Below the pieces are notes generated by a model. That model saw nothing but the letters and a program-made list of their open reading frames with translations. It was not told the DNA's origin and made no database searches. A stretch of DNA of 9,966 nucleotides from Halovenus sp. GTDB lineage: Archaea > Halobacteriota > Halobacteria > Halobacteriales > Haloarculaceae. The stretch spans positions 1 through 9,966 of the forward strand of contig JAQCNR010000213.1 in NCBI GenBank assembly GCA_028274925.1, written 5' to 3'. The translations under genes and the position numbers were made by a program. Shown here piece after piece: positions 1 to 7,054 of this stretch. How positions within the stretch are numbered: the stretch's first letter is position 1; each line of letters opens with the position of its first letter.

Positions 1-395
1 CAGATTGTCGCGACCTTGTTTCGGGTTTCCGAGTCCGGCTGAGCGTGGCGGTCGACGACGTTGTGTGCGATGTTCAGTTTCCCCCCAACGTACCAGTCGG
101 TGAACTGCGGGCCGTCGCGGTTCGCGTTGTCCGGGGCACGTCGTGCCCCACTGTCGTCCCTGACGGCGTCGTACGGTTCGTCGAATTCGAGACCGAGCGT
201 ATCGACAACCTCGTCCCAGAACCAGTCCAGTCCCGACGCCTCGACCCCCTCGATGTCGGTCGTCGACCGGCGATGTAATTCTTCGTAGTCGTCGATATCG
301 TGTTCAGCCATGAACTGGGCGACGTTACTCGATTCTAGGAACTCATCGGACGGTTCGTAGACGATTTTGTCCGTTCCCTCCAGTGATCCAGACAT
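1..395 (-). CDS. Acetyl-CoA synthetase-type AMP-forming ligase, N-terminal part (cut by window edge)
   Basis: This is the first 131 codons of a minus-strand gene that continues beyond base 1. The start is ATG at 395-393 (MSGSLEGTDKIVYEP...). The visible part matches the N-terminal cap domain of acetyl-CoA-synthetase-type enzymes: a conserved tryptophan-rich stretch (LDWFWDEVVDTLGLEFDEPYD, about residues 63-83) is followed by QFTDWYVGGKLNIAHNVVDRH, the family's signature before the large adenylating domain. Such enzymes activate acetate or a related short acid with ATP to an acyl-adenylate and then load CoA, in the cytoplasm. Family members run to about 650 residues, so roughly four fifths is missing here, including the ATP-binding and CoA-binding motifs, and the acid used (acetate, propionate, other) cannot be told. 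It is divergent from dnaJ. A TATA-like TTTTTGAG lies about 26 bases upstream, so a leaderless transcript is likely. Confidence 0.88.
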   Translation of the reverse strand, partial: MSGSLEGTDKIVYEPSDEFLESSNVAQFMAEHDIDDYEELHRRSTTDIEGVEASGLDWFWDEVVDTLGLEFDEPYDAVRDDSGARRAPDNANRDGPQFTDWYVGGKLNIAHNVVDRHAQPDSETRNKVATI

Positions 396-417
396 ATCTA
401 GAGAGAGACGTGCAGCG

Positions 418-425
418 CTCAAAAA
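418..425 (-). promoter_or_regulatory. Putative TATA box of the acetyl-CoA-synthetase-type gene
   Basis: On the minus strand this reads TTTTTGAG, centred about 26 bases before the ATG at 395. Transcription would then begin at or next to the start codon, as in leaderless haloarchaeal mRNAs. The box sits inside a short inverted repeat (CGCT...AGCG, 416-428) that could bind a regulator, but four-base arms are weak evidence. Confidence 0.5.
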
Positions 426-504
426 GCGTCGGGTTAACGCGGCTCAGACCATCCCGAGACCGGCAAAGTGAGGCCGACGAACAGGCGTCCCCAGACCCGG
501 TCAT

Positions 505-512
505 CTTTAGTG
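505..512 (+). promoter_or_regulatory. Weak candidate TATA box for dnaJ
   Basis: CTTTAGTG is centred about 31 bases before the dnaJ ATG, giving a leader of only a few bases. It is the best-placed A/T-rich element in the 396-539 divergent spacer. TATCATAG (519-526) also looks TATA-like but is too near the start codon. No clear heat-shock operator was recognised. Confidence 0.3.
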
Positions 513-539
513 TCGCAGTATCATAGACGCGGATAACGG

Positions 540-1685
540 ATGCCCGAAGATTTCTACGATATCCTTGGCGTTTCACGGGACGCCGCAGACGACGAGATTG
601 AGAGCGCGTACCGCGAGGCCGTCCGAGAGTATCACCCGGACGTGAGTGACGACCCAGACGCCGAGGAGAAGTTCAAGAAGGCAAAGAAAGCTAAGGAGGT
701 GTTGACCGACGACGAGAAACGACAGATGTACGACCAGATGGGCCACGAGCAGTTCGTCGAGGCCGAGAAACGCGGCGCGACCGACTCCGGTGGTCGGGGC
801 GGGCGCGGCGGTGACCCCTTCGGCGGTGCTGCCGGCGGAGGCGGCCCATTCGGCAATATGCAGGACATCTTCGACCAGTTTTTCGGTGGCGGCAGCGGCG
901 GTGGCAACCGCCGCGGACAGGACCTCAAGACCAAACTGTCAATCGACCTCGAAACGGCCTATCACGGCACCGAGAAAGAACTGACCGTGACGCGGCCAGA
1001 AGCCTGCGGAGAGTGTGGTGGCCGTGGCCACCCACCGGGGACAGACTCTCGGACCTGCCCGGACTGTAACGGCAGTGGCGAGCAGACGCGCGTCCAAGAG
1101 ACTGCGTTCGGGCGGATGCAACAGCGGACGGCCTGCCAGCGCTGTGAGGGCCAGGGAACGATCTACGACGAGCGGTGTTCGACCTGCCGTGGCGACGGTA
1201 TCGTCCGCAACCAGACCACCCTGCAAGTCGAGATTCCGGCAGGAATACAGAGTGGCCAGACACTCCGAATGCGCGGGGAGGGCGCACCAGGCGAGCGGGG
1301 CCGAAACGGTGACTTGCTCGTCGAAATCGACATCGAGGACCACCCTGATTTCGACCGCGAGGGCGCAAATTTACAGACTCGCAAGGCCATCTCGTTCCCA
1401 CAGGCCGTATTCGGCGATACAGTCGAACTGGAAACCTTCGACGGCACCGTCGAGTTCGAGGTGCCGGAGGGCACCCAGAGCGGCGAAACCTTCCGGCTCA
1501 GCGGGAAAGGAATGCCGCGGCCACAGCGCCGTGGCAGCGGCGACCTGTTGGTGAAGGTGCAGGTCGTCACTCCAGATTCGCTCAACGAGGAGCAACGCGA
1601 GGCGCTGGAGGCATTTGCAGAGGCCGGCGGCGAGGACATCGAGGTAGAGCAGGGCTTTTTTGATAGGCTCCGTAACTCCTTCTAA
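540..1685 (+). CDS. dnaJ: Chaperone protein DnaJ (Hsp40, type I)
   Basis: DnaJ is the cytoplasmic co-chaperone that delivers unfolded proteins to DnaK and stimulates its ATPase. All type I domains are present in 381 residues, the usual length. The J domain (about 4-70) has the HPD motif at 32-34. A Gly/Phe-rich linker (about 82-125) follows. The zinc-binding region has four CxxCxGxG repeats at C156, C173, C199 and C213. The two C-terminal substrate-binding domains run to the end. The start is supported by MPEDFYDILGV, the standard opening of the family. dnaK and grpE are not adjacent on either side here, so this gene is either a solitary copy or separated from its partners. It overlaps the next gene by one base (TAATG), which implies co-transcription and translational coupling. 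Confidence 0.97.
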   Translation: MPEDFYDILGVSRDAADDEIESAYREAVREYHPDVSDDPDAEEKFKKAKKAKEVLTDDEKRQMYDQMGHEQFVEAEKRGATDSGGRGGRGGDPFGGAAGGGGPFGNMQDIFDQFFGGGSGGGNRRGQDLKTKLSIDLETAYHGTEKELTVTRPEACGECGGRGHPPGTDSRTCPDCNGSGEQTRVQETAFGRMQQRTACQRCEGQGTIYDERCSTCRGDGIVRNQTTLQVEIPAGIQSGQTLRMRGEGAPGERGRNGDLLVEIDIEDHPDFDREGANLQTRKAISFPQAVFGDTVELETFDGTVEFEVPEGTQSGETFRLSGKGMPRPQRRGSGDLLVKVQVVTPDSLNEEQREALEAFAEAGGEDIEVEQGFFDRLRNSF

Positions 1686-2467
1686 TGGAGTCGCTCAAGG
1701 ACCTCGTCGCCGCCTGTCGCAGTGCTGATGGCACTGTCATCGAAACGCCCGCACGAACAGCCCCCTACACCTACAGTGATTTCGTCCCGAACGTCTGGAA
1801 ATCAGGCAATCTGCTCGGCCACTACGGCGTTCACCCCGGTGCTGCCGTGACGGTGCTCTCCGGGCCGAAGGAAGCAGGCCCCGACGACCAGAATCGACGC
1901 GCAGACGCCGCAGACCCAATCTTTGCGGCCATCGGCGCGACACTGGTCGGCGCAACCGTCGAACTCGACGCGACCGAACCCGTCGAGTCGCGTGCCCTCG
2001 TTCTCCCGGCGGGCTGGACAGCGCGCTACGAACTGACACCGCAGTGTACACAGATTGCCTACGGCGGCCCACCGGAGGAGCCAGATGTTGTCCACTTCGA
2101 GCAGGAGATGTGGAGTGAGAACCCAATCGAGCCACCCGAACGAGTTGCGTCGGAGGACGCCGCGATAGTCGACGAAAGTGGTGCGTACAGCCACGGCGAG
2201 TTGCTCTCGGCGGCACGTGACCTCGTTGCTGAGTACGACCTCGACGCTGACAGCACGATTGGACTGGACGCGCCACTGGTCGAAGCCGGTGCGTTCCTGC
2301 CAGTGCTGGCGACACTCACGGCAGAGGCGACGCTGGAACTGAGAGCGGAGGGCGAGGAGCCCAGTGAAAAGCCGTCACTACTTGTTACGGAGGGATCGAC
2401 AGAAAGTGAGCGCAAAGTGAGTGTGTCCGACCTTACACAGCGCCTGCGCGATACTCGCCGTGCTTGA
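1685..2467 (+). CDS. Haloarchaeal protein resembling a degenerate AMP-forming (ANL) ligase
   Basis: 260 residues; no exact family recognised. Two stretches look like a collinear but stripped acyl-adenylating enzyme. Residues 28-58 (YTYSDFVPNV...GVHPGAAVTV) resemble the early core motif with 'TY..L' followed by 'GV..GD.V.V', and IFAAIGATLVGATVEL (79-94) resembles the next helix and strand. Residues 158-219 contain EDAAIVDESG directly followed by AYSHGELLSAA. In true ligases these two segments are separated by the ATP-binding SGTTGxPKG loop, which is missing here. The later adenylating and lysine motifs are absent too, and the protein is about half the normal length. I infer a non-catalytic relative. 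The start overlaps the dnaJ stop (TAATG), with no Shine-Dalgarno, suggesting re-initiation after DnaJ translation. The 3' end overlaps the convergent small membrane gene by 35 bases. Confidence 0.8.
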   Translation: MESLKDLVAACRSADGTVIETPARTAPYTYSDFVPNVWKSGNLLGHYGVHPGAAVTVLSGPKEAGPDDQNRRADAADPIFAAIGATLVGATVELDATEPVESRALVLPAGWTARYELTPQCTQIAYGGPPEEPDVVHFEQEMWSENPIEPPERVASEDAAIVDESGAYSHGELLSAARDLVAEYDLDADSTIGLDAPLVEAGAFLPVLATLTAEATLELRAEGEEPSEKPSLLVTEGSTESERKVSVSDLTQRLRDTRRA

Positions 2468-2630
2468 CACCGATTACGAAGACAATTGCTGCGAAGACGA
2501 GCATCGACGGCGTGACCATCATCAGTGTTGTACTCGCCGTCATCGGAATCGGCGAGAAGATGAGCCCGGCAGAGCCGGCAGCGATAATTGCGAGGATGAC
2601 ACCAGCCGAGACGGGGAGGTTGAGTTCCAT
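2433..2630 (-). CDS. Small two-helix membrane protein (haloarchaeal, uncharacterised)
   Basis: 65 residues with two hydrophobic helices, about residues 8-28 (VSAGVILAIIAAGSAGLIF) and 37-56 (MMVTPSMLVFAAIVFVIGVK), joined by a short loop and ending in a charged tail (KHGEYRAGAV). The pattern recalls a small haloarchaeal membrane family I know as DUF7333, but that assignment is from memory and unverified. The start ATG at 2630 is supported by a TATA-like CTTTTTATTT about 25 bases upstream, so the transcript is probably leaderless. The last 35 bases overlap the 3' end of the convergent dnaJ-linked gene. No function can be given. Confidence 0.75.
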   Translation of the reverse strand: MELNLPVSAGVILAIIAAGSAGLIFSPIPMTASTTLMMVTPSMLVFAAIVFVIGVKHGEYRAGAV

Positions 2631-2650
2631 ATCGGAATAGTAGGCTCAGG

Positions 2651-2660
2651 AAATAAAAAG
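2651..2660 (-). promoter_or_regulatory. Putative TATA box of the small membrane protein gene; T-rich tract after the kinase gene
   Basis: The minus strand reads CTTTTTATTT, centred about 25 bases before the ATG at 2630. It also lies about 25-30 bases after the stop codon of the upstream kinase gene on the same strand, so the same T-rich tract might end kinase transcripts. The double role is inference. Confidence 0.5.
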
Positions 2661-2682
2661 CCTTCAGAAAATGAACCGCGGC

Positions 2683-4455
2683 TCATTCGACGAGTCCGAC
2701 GCCGGTTATCTCGAAGCGCGCGCCGTCGGTGGTCGCTTCGGCCTCGATATCCCAGCCGTGTTCGGTCACGACTTGCTCGACGATTGCCAGTCCGAGACCG
2801 GTTCCGCCCTGTTTCGTACTGTAGCCTGCCTCGAAAATGTGGTCGAGTTCGTCCGGAGACAGTCCAACGCCGTCGTCGGCAACGTAGAAGCCGTCGTTTT
2901 CGAGCGGGCCGACTGTCACCGTCACGTCCGAGCCACCGTGTTCGATGGCGTTGTGATAGAGGTTTTCGAGCAGACTCGTCAATCGGTTTGAATTTGCGGG
3001 CAGGGTTGCTTGCCCCTCGAGGGCCACGTCAAGCGTAGCCGCCTCCGTATCGAGGTTCGACCACGGTTCGGGAGCCAGTTCGGCGAGGCTGACAGGCTCT
3101 GTGTCACCGACGGCTGTCCCCCGGTTGGCGAACACTAACAGGTCGGCAATCAACTGCTCCATCCGGTCCAGCGCCTGCTCAACCTCCCCGAGATGGGGGC
3201 TAGTAACTTCCTGCGTGGCCAGATCCAGTCGGAGCGCCGCCACGTTGAGTGCGTTGCGCAGGTCGTGTGAGACAAAGCCGGTAAATGCGTCGAGTTTCTC
3301 GTTTTGCGTGAGCAGTTGCTGTTCACGTTCCTTGCGCTCCGTTATCTCTCGTGTCGTGACAACGTAGCCAGACAGCGTCGACTCTGTCCGGTCGCTCGCG
3401 ACCGACTCCAGCCAGATCCACGACCCGTCCGCGTGCTCGAACCGGTACTCGATGCGCTTTCTCGTGCCAGTCTCGACGAGGTCAGCAAACTCCGTGCCCA
3501 CCCGTTCACGGTCGACCGGGTGAACGTACTCGAAGACGGACTCGTCTGCGAGTTCGCTCGCTGTGTATCCTAACACGTGTTCAACTGACGGTGAAAGGTC
3601 CGCGAACGTACCGTCAGGTCGCACAATACCGAGAATGTCCGACGTGTTGTCGGTGTAGGCGTCCAGCCGTTCGGCCCAGCGCTTGCGCTCGGTGATATCG
3701 GTGATGAACCCCTCGAGCGCTTCGAGTTCACCGCCGTCGTAGATGCCCCGCCCTCGCTCCCACATCCACCGCACCTCTCCGTCACGGGCCTGTATTCGGT
3801 AGGTCACCTCGAAGGTGCCGTCAGCGTCGAGACCATCTTGCACGGCCGTCCACATCCGCTCGCGTTCCTCGAGGTGGAGAATATCCTCGCCCCAGATGAC
3901 GTTGCCGGATTCGAGTTCCTCGGCGGTATAGCCGGTGAGTGCTTCGACTTCTCCCTCGACAGCCTCCATCGGCCAATCGCGACGATTCCTGCTCCGGTAG
4001 ACGATGCCCGGGAGCGTGCTAATCAGCGTTTCGAGGCGGCGGGTGCGCTCCTCGAGCATTTGCTCTGACTCGTGGGCGTCGGCGGCATTCTGGATTCGGT
4101 TGGCGAGGACGGCATACTGCTCTATCCCTGACTCCTTTTGAAGATAATCAGTGACACCAGCAGAGATGGCCTCGCTCGCGATCTCTTCGCTCCCCTTGCC
4201 CGTGAACAGGATGAACGGGAGGTCAGGGTGGTCTTCACGGACTGCTTCGAGAAACTGGATGCCGTTCGTGTCTGGCATATCGTAATCAGAGACGATGCAG
4301 TCGAACGGCTTCGCACCGAGTTGTTCGAGTCCCTCGTCAGGATGGGTCGCAGTGTCGACTGTGAGTTCGTCACTCTCACGTTCGAGGACCGTCGACGCCA
4401 CGTCGGCAAGGTTTGGGTCGTCGTCGACGTGGAGGACCCGGATCTCACCGGACAT
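2683..4455 (-). CDS. Hybrid sensor: response-regulator receiver + two PAS domains + histidine kinase
   Basis: 590 residues, probably soluble (no membrane helix). Order: receiver domain 4-120 with acidic pocket D11-D13, phospho-acceptor D57 (IVSDYDMP), T85 and K107; PAS domain about 143-258, closing with DITERK; second PAS about 265-376, closing with EITERK; dimerisation/phospho-acceptor helix with SHDLRNALN, H397; ATPase domain about 485-590 with N502 (LYHNAIEHG), D527-G531 (DDGVG) and the glycine loop G551-G555 (GGTGLGLAIVE). All catalytic residues are present, so it should autophosphorylate. Its receiver may take phosphate from another kinase; the PAS ligand is unknown. The frame is open 26 codons further upstream, but MSGEIRVLHVDDD is the natural domain start and has CTTTGATAA about 28 bases before it. 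No DNA-binding output is encoded next to it. Confidence 0.93.
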   Translation of the reverse strand: MSGEIRVLHVDDDPNLADVASTVLERESDELTVDTATHPDEGLEQLGAKPFDCIVSDYDMPDTNGIQFLEAVREDHPDLPFILFTGKGSEEIASEAISAGVTDYLQKESGIEQYAVLANRIQNAADAHESEQMLEERTRRLETLISTLPGIVYRSRNRRDWPMEAVEGEVEALTGYTAEELESGNVIWGEDILHLEERERMWTAVQDGLDADGTFEVTYRIQARDGEVRWMWERGRGIYDGGELEALEGFITDITERKRWAERLDAYTDNTSDILGIVRPDGTFADLSPSVEHVLGYTASELADESVFEYVHPVDRERVGTEFADLVETGTRKRIEYRFEHADGSWIWLESVASDRTESTLSGYVVTTREITERKEREQQLLTQNEKLDAFTGFVSHDLRNALNVAALRLDLATQEVTSPHLGEVEQALDRMEQLIADLLVFANRGTAVGDTEPVSLAELAPEPWSNLDTEAATLDVALEGQATLPANSNRLTSLLENLYHNAIEHGGSDVTVTVGPLENDGFYVADDGVGLSPDELDHIFEAGYSTKQGGTGLGLAIVEQVVTEHGWDIEAEATTDGARFEITGVGLVE

Positions 4456-4478
4456 ACAGATTACATATATCCGGACCG

Positions 4479-4487
4479 TTATCAAAG
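4479..4487 (-). promoter_or_regulatory. Putative TATA box of the sensor kinase gene
   Basis: The minus strand reads CTTTGATAA, centred about 28 bases before the ATG at 4455, which supports that start and a nearly leaderless mRNA. A second A/T-rich stretch (ATATATG, minus strand, about 4464-4470) is too near the start codon to serve as the box. Confidence 0.42.
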
Positions 4488-4540
4488 GACCGGGCGAGTT
4501 GGGGCCAGGCACGTCTTCCGCTACAAAAACCAACCCCCAG

Positions 4541-4559
4541 TGTTTCGCAGCTCGAAACA
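4541..4559. promoter_or_regulatory. 19-base inverted repeat, candidate operator between kinase and sppA
   Basis: TGTTTCG-CAGCT-CGAAACA has perfect 7-base arms around a 5-base centre, the form of a site for a dimeric helix-turn-helix regulator. It lies in the divergent 4456-4605 spacer, ending about 10 bases before the A/T-rich ATAATAA (4570-4576) of the sppA side and about 54 bases from the kinase TATA-like box. Its place fits regulation of sppA more than of the kinase. It could also form a small RNA hairpin, but it probably lies upstream of the transcribed region. Confidence 0.45.
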
Positions 4560-4569
4560 GCTCATTGAC

Positions 4570-4576
4570 ATAATAA
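4570..4576 (+). promoter_or_regulatory. Candidate TATA box of sppA
   Basis: ATAATAA is centred about 33 bases before the first ATG (4606). An alternative, CTTTACG (4581-4587), is about 22-25 bases before the two tandem ATGs. Which one is used cannot be decided from sequence. Confidence 0.35.
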
Positions 4577-4605
4577 CCCTCTTTACGTTACTCTCAGACG
4601 CAGAA

Positions 4606-5583
4606 ATGATGTCAGACACAGAGACAGAGACAGAACTATCGACAGAGCAGCGGTACGCGGTCGTCGCCGCTGCGGGACTGGTCGCGCTTCTCGTCGGCGT
4701 GTTGCTGGCACCGACGGTGGCCGGAATCGTCGACGGCGACGACAGTTCCGAGGCGACAGCCCCAGACGAGGCCGTTGCAGTTGTGACGGTCGAGGGGCAG
4801 GTCACGCAGTCACTGGCCGAAGACCTCGAATCAGAGTTGCGTACCGTCCGGGCGAACGACTCGGTCGAAGCAGTCGTCATCCGAATCGACACGCCGGGCG
4901 GTGCTCCGGCACCGAGCGAACAGATGTACACTGCGATCAAACGAACCAGCAAGGAGGTGCCGGTCATCGCGAGTGTTGCCGAACTGAGCGCCTCCGGCGG
5001 CTACTATGCGATGCTCGGTGCCGACGATATTTTCGTCCACCCGACATCGATAACGGGGAGTGTCGGCCTGGCGGCACCTGCGCCGCAACCGACACCACCC
5101 GTCGAGGGACCGAGCGGACCGGACAAGCGCGGACAAAACGAGATTCAGGGCTGGGCCCAACAGGAGTTGCTCGCGCAGGTGTTTATCGAGAGCGTGATGG
5201 CGGAACGCGGTGACCGAATCGAACTGAGCCGTGAGGAGGTGGCGACTGCCGACGTCTTCCTCGGTGTCAGGGCCGTCGAAAACGGGATGGCCGACGAGAT
5301 TGGGGGTCGAGAAGCGGCCATCAAGGAGGCAGCCAACCGAGCGGGACTCGACGAGTACACCGTCATCGAACGGGACGTTTCACCTGCCCAGTCGGCACCG
5401 TTTTTCATCCAGACCGACCAGGGTATCGTCGCGGTCCATAGCTCGAATCCGGGATACAACGACATCGAACCCGTGCCGGCAACGATGATCTACAAACCGG
5501 CTGTCCCACACTACGAGACTATCCAGAAGATCGTCCAGACGGATAGGAACGTCTCTGCGGCGAAAGGAGGTGAACAGCCGTGA
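4606..5583 (+). CDS. sppA: Signal peptide peptidase SppA (S49 family, archaeal half-size type)
   Basis: SppA is a membrane-anchored Ser/Lys protease that cleaves leftover signal peptides and may degrade damaged membrane proteins, with its active site outside the cytoplasm. From the first ATG there are 325 residues; a second ATG follows at once (4609). One helix at about 18-41 anchors the protein. The S49 fold follows, with IRIDTPGGAP (92-101), nucleophile S130 in SASGGYYAM, ITGSVG (149-154) and the likely general base K174 in GPDKRG. The single catalytic unit matches archaeal and Gram-positive enzymes, not the double-length E. coli form. The frame stays open to 4138, but that part is antisense to the kinase and lacks family similarity, so the ATG pair was chosen. 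The S-K spacing is 44 rather than the 52 of Bacillus and Thermococcus SppA. It overlaps the next gene by four bases. Confidence 0.93.
   Translation: MMSDTETETELSTEQRYAVVAAAGLVALLVGVLLAPTVAGIVDGDDSSEATAPDEAVAVVTVEGQVTQSLAEDLESELRTVRANDSVEAVVIRIDTPGGAPAPSEQMYTAIKRTSKEVPVIASVAELSASGGYYAMLGADDIFVHPTSITGSVGLAAPAPQPTPPVEGPSGPDKRGQNEIQGWAQQELLAQVFIESVMAERGDRIELSREEVATADVFLGVRAVENGMADEIGGREAAIKEAANRAGLDEYTVIERDVSPAQSAPFFIQTDQGIVAVHSSNPGYNDIEPVPATMIYKPAVPHYETIQKIVQTDRNVSAAKGGEQP
5566..5573 (+). promoter_or_regulatory. Strong Shine-Dalgarno site deciding the GTG start of the next gene
   Basis: GGAGGTGA, a full-length anti-16S match, sits six bases before the GTG at 5580 and inside the last codons of sppA. 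It is the only strong Shine-Dalgarno seen before a gene in the window. It fixes the GTG start and shows that this internal operon gene relies on direct ribosome binding plus coupling. Confidence 0.85.
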
Positions 5584-7052
5584 AACGAACGGCAGCGAAC
5601 GCCTTCGTCGCCTTCGTCGCAATCCTCGCGGTCGTCTCTCTTCTGAGTGCACTCGTCGCGGTGGCACCCGAGAACGACGGATCCACGGCCGCCGCACCCG
5701 AGGTATCCGACGTTGAGCAACCACAGTACGACCTCGACCGGTTCGATATCAACGAGACACCCGGCAGAGCAACGGTCCAGATGGAGAGCACCACCTCGGA
5801 CCGGACGGTTGTCATCCACACCGGCGAGGGTGTGCTCGAACGGACACTCCAGCCGATGGTCAGCACTCTCACAAAAAACGACCACGAGGTTCGGATTCTG
5901 AGTCCCGACGTGCCAACCACTGTTATCGGCGGTATGCCCGTGGCTCGACCCGCACCTCGGCAGGAGGAGATTGACGTCAGCAAGGAGCTAGACGATGCTG
6001 ACGCCTTCGTCAGCGTCAGCGGCGATAACTACAATCGCAATGAGATCAGCGCTATAGAGAACTTTGCTGCTGAGGGTGGACGCGTCCTGTTGCTGTCAGA
6101 GCCACGAGACTCCTTCGACACCGACACGGGCCTGCTGGAACTCCAGTCTGCCCTCGGCGTCAGCACCGGCGCAGGCTACATCTACAACCTCGAAGAGAAC
6201 GACCTGAACTACCAGCGCGTGTTCGGGACGCCACAGCACAACTCGCGTCTCACTGCGGGCGTCGACCGGGCAGTGTTCCAGAGCGCAGCGCCACTCACGG
6301 CTGGCAGCGGCGTCCTCTCGCCTATCGACGGCTCGAAGCTCTCGACCACCCGCGCAGAGACGGACGCGTCGCTGCTCACACGCAACGGTTCGACCGTATT
6401 GGCCGGCGACACCGATTTCATCTCGCCGACAAACGCCCTCCGGGCCGATAACGACGACCTGATCGGAAATCTTGCGGACTTCCTCGTGACCGGTGAACGT
6501 CAGTCGGAAAGCGGCACCGGAACCGGGTCGGGCGATATGCAAGCGGTGAGTACGGGCGGCTTCTTCGAGACGAACGCCTCGACCGAACAGCGAGCGAGAC
6601 AGGCGAACCCGGGCTTTTCCGAAGGGACAATCGAGATTACTGCTAACGTCTCCGGGAATCGCTGGAAATCGCTCAGCGTCGAGACGAGCGCCATCGGCGG
6701 CGCCAGAGGGGGCGGTGTCGAGCTTGCTGTGCCGGACGGACTCACAGGGACAGTCGATGTCGAGGCGAATCGGTTCACCCTCGAGGGCGTCATTCTACTC
6801 AGGACGGAGCGCTTCGTCGTGCCACTCAACGTGTCGGCGACCAGCGGCGAGAGCGGGGCACTGACCGGCGCTGCCGACCTCGGACCCGAGGGTGGGACTG
6901 CAACTGTCGTCGACAACGAGTTCACTATCGAGAGCACGGGCAACCCGAACGTGGACCGGGCACTTGGGCTGCCGACCGAAGAGCCCGGGCTGAGCTGGTT
7001 CGAGCTCGAACTCGATATCGAGTTCACCGCCTCGGCCGGACAGAACGGCTGA
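5580..7052 (+). CDS. Exported DUF4350/GldG-like protein, translationally coupled to sppA
   Basis: 490 residues from a GTG start that overlaps the sppA stop as GTGA. An N-terminal hydrophobic helix (about 5-29, after a KR pair) serves as membrane anchor or signal. Residues about 75-300 look like the Rossmann-like DUF4350/GldG domain: TVVIHTGEG, then DADAFVSVSGDN (about 138-149) and GGRVLLLSEP (about 166-175), with a later STVLAGDTDFISP strand. A Gly/Ser linker near 308-315 leads to a beta-rich C-terminal domain without another helix. Asn sequons at 58, 269, 332, 356 and 417 suit a glycosylated protein outside the membrane. GldG-like proteins are known from gliding and ABC-transport contexts, but no ABC genes are near here. 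I infer a cell-surface partner of SppA; the biochemical role is unknown. Its stop lies two bases from the convergent gene's stop. Confidence 0.85.
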   Translation: MKRTAANAFVAFVAILAVVSLLSALVAVAPENDGSTAAAPEVSDVEQPQYDLDRFDINETPGRATVQMESTTSDRTVVIHTGEGVLERTLQPMVSTLTKNDHEVRILSPDVPTTVIGGMPVARPAPRQEEIDVSKELDDADAFVSVSGDNYNRNEISAIENFAAEGGRVLLLSEPRDSFDTDTGLLELQSALGVSTGAGYIYNLEENDLNYQRVFGTPQHNSRLTAGVDRAVFQSAAPLTAGSGVLSPIDGSKLSTTRAETDASLLTRNGSTVLAGDTDFISPTNALRADNDDLIGNLADFLVTGERQSESGTGTGSGDMQAVSTGGFFETNASTEQRARQANPGFSEGTIEITANVSGNRWKSLSVETSAIGGARGGGVELAVPDGLTGTVDVEANRFTLEGVILLRTERFVVPLNVSATSGESGALTGAADLGPEGGTATVVDNEFTIESTGNPNVDRALGLPTEEPGLSWFELELDIEFTASAGQNG

Positions 7053-7054
7053 GC

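Noticed and set aside
28..170. Insert-like acidic/Arg stretch within the acetyl-CoA-synthetase-type N-terminus
   Set aside because: Length variation before the WYVGGKLN signature is common in haloarchaeal family members, and too little of the gene is visible to call it unusual.
780..915. GGC-rich repetitive stretch
   Set aside because: It encodes the Gly/Phe linker normal for DnaJ and is not an independent repeat element.
925..1639. Several open frames of 130-180 codons opposite or out of frame with dnaJ
   Set aside because: They are shadows caused by high GC at third positions. Their products are Arg/Ser-rich and unlike haloarchaeal proteins, while dnaJ is certain.
2421..3038. 205-codon plus-strand open frame across the small membrane gene and kinase end
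   Set aside because: The product is extremely Arg-rich and low in complexity, a typical antisense shadow. The minus-strand genes there have clear domain or helix evidence.
4456..4533. Longer N-terminus for the sensor kinase (26 extra residues)
   Set aside because: The extra residues are not receiver-like, and the TATA-like CTTTGATAA lies inside this extension at the right distance for a start at 4455.
4138..4605. Upstream extension of the sppA reading frame by 156 codons
   Set aside because: It runs antisense through the kinase receiver region, has no SppA similarity, and the membrane helix plus tandem ATG at 4606 give the expected archaeal SppA start.
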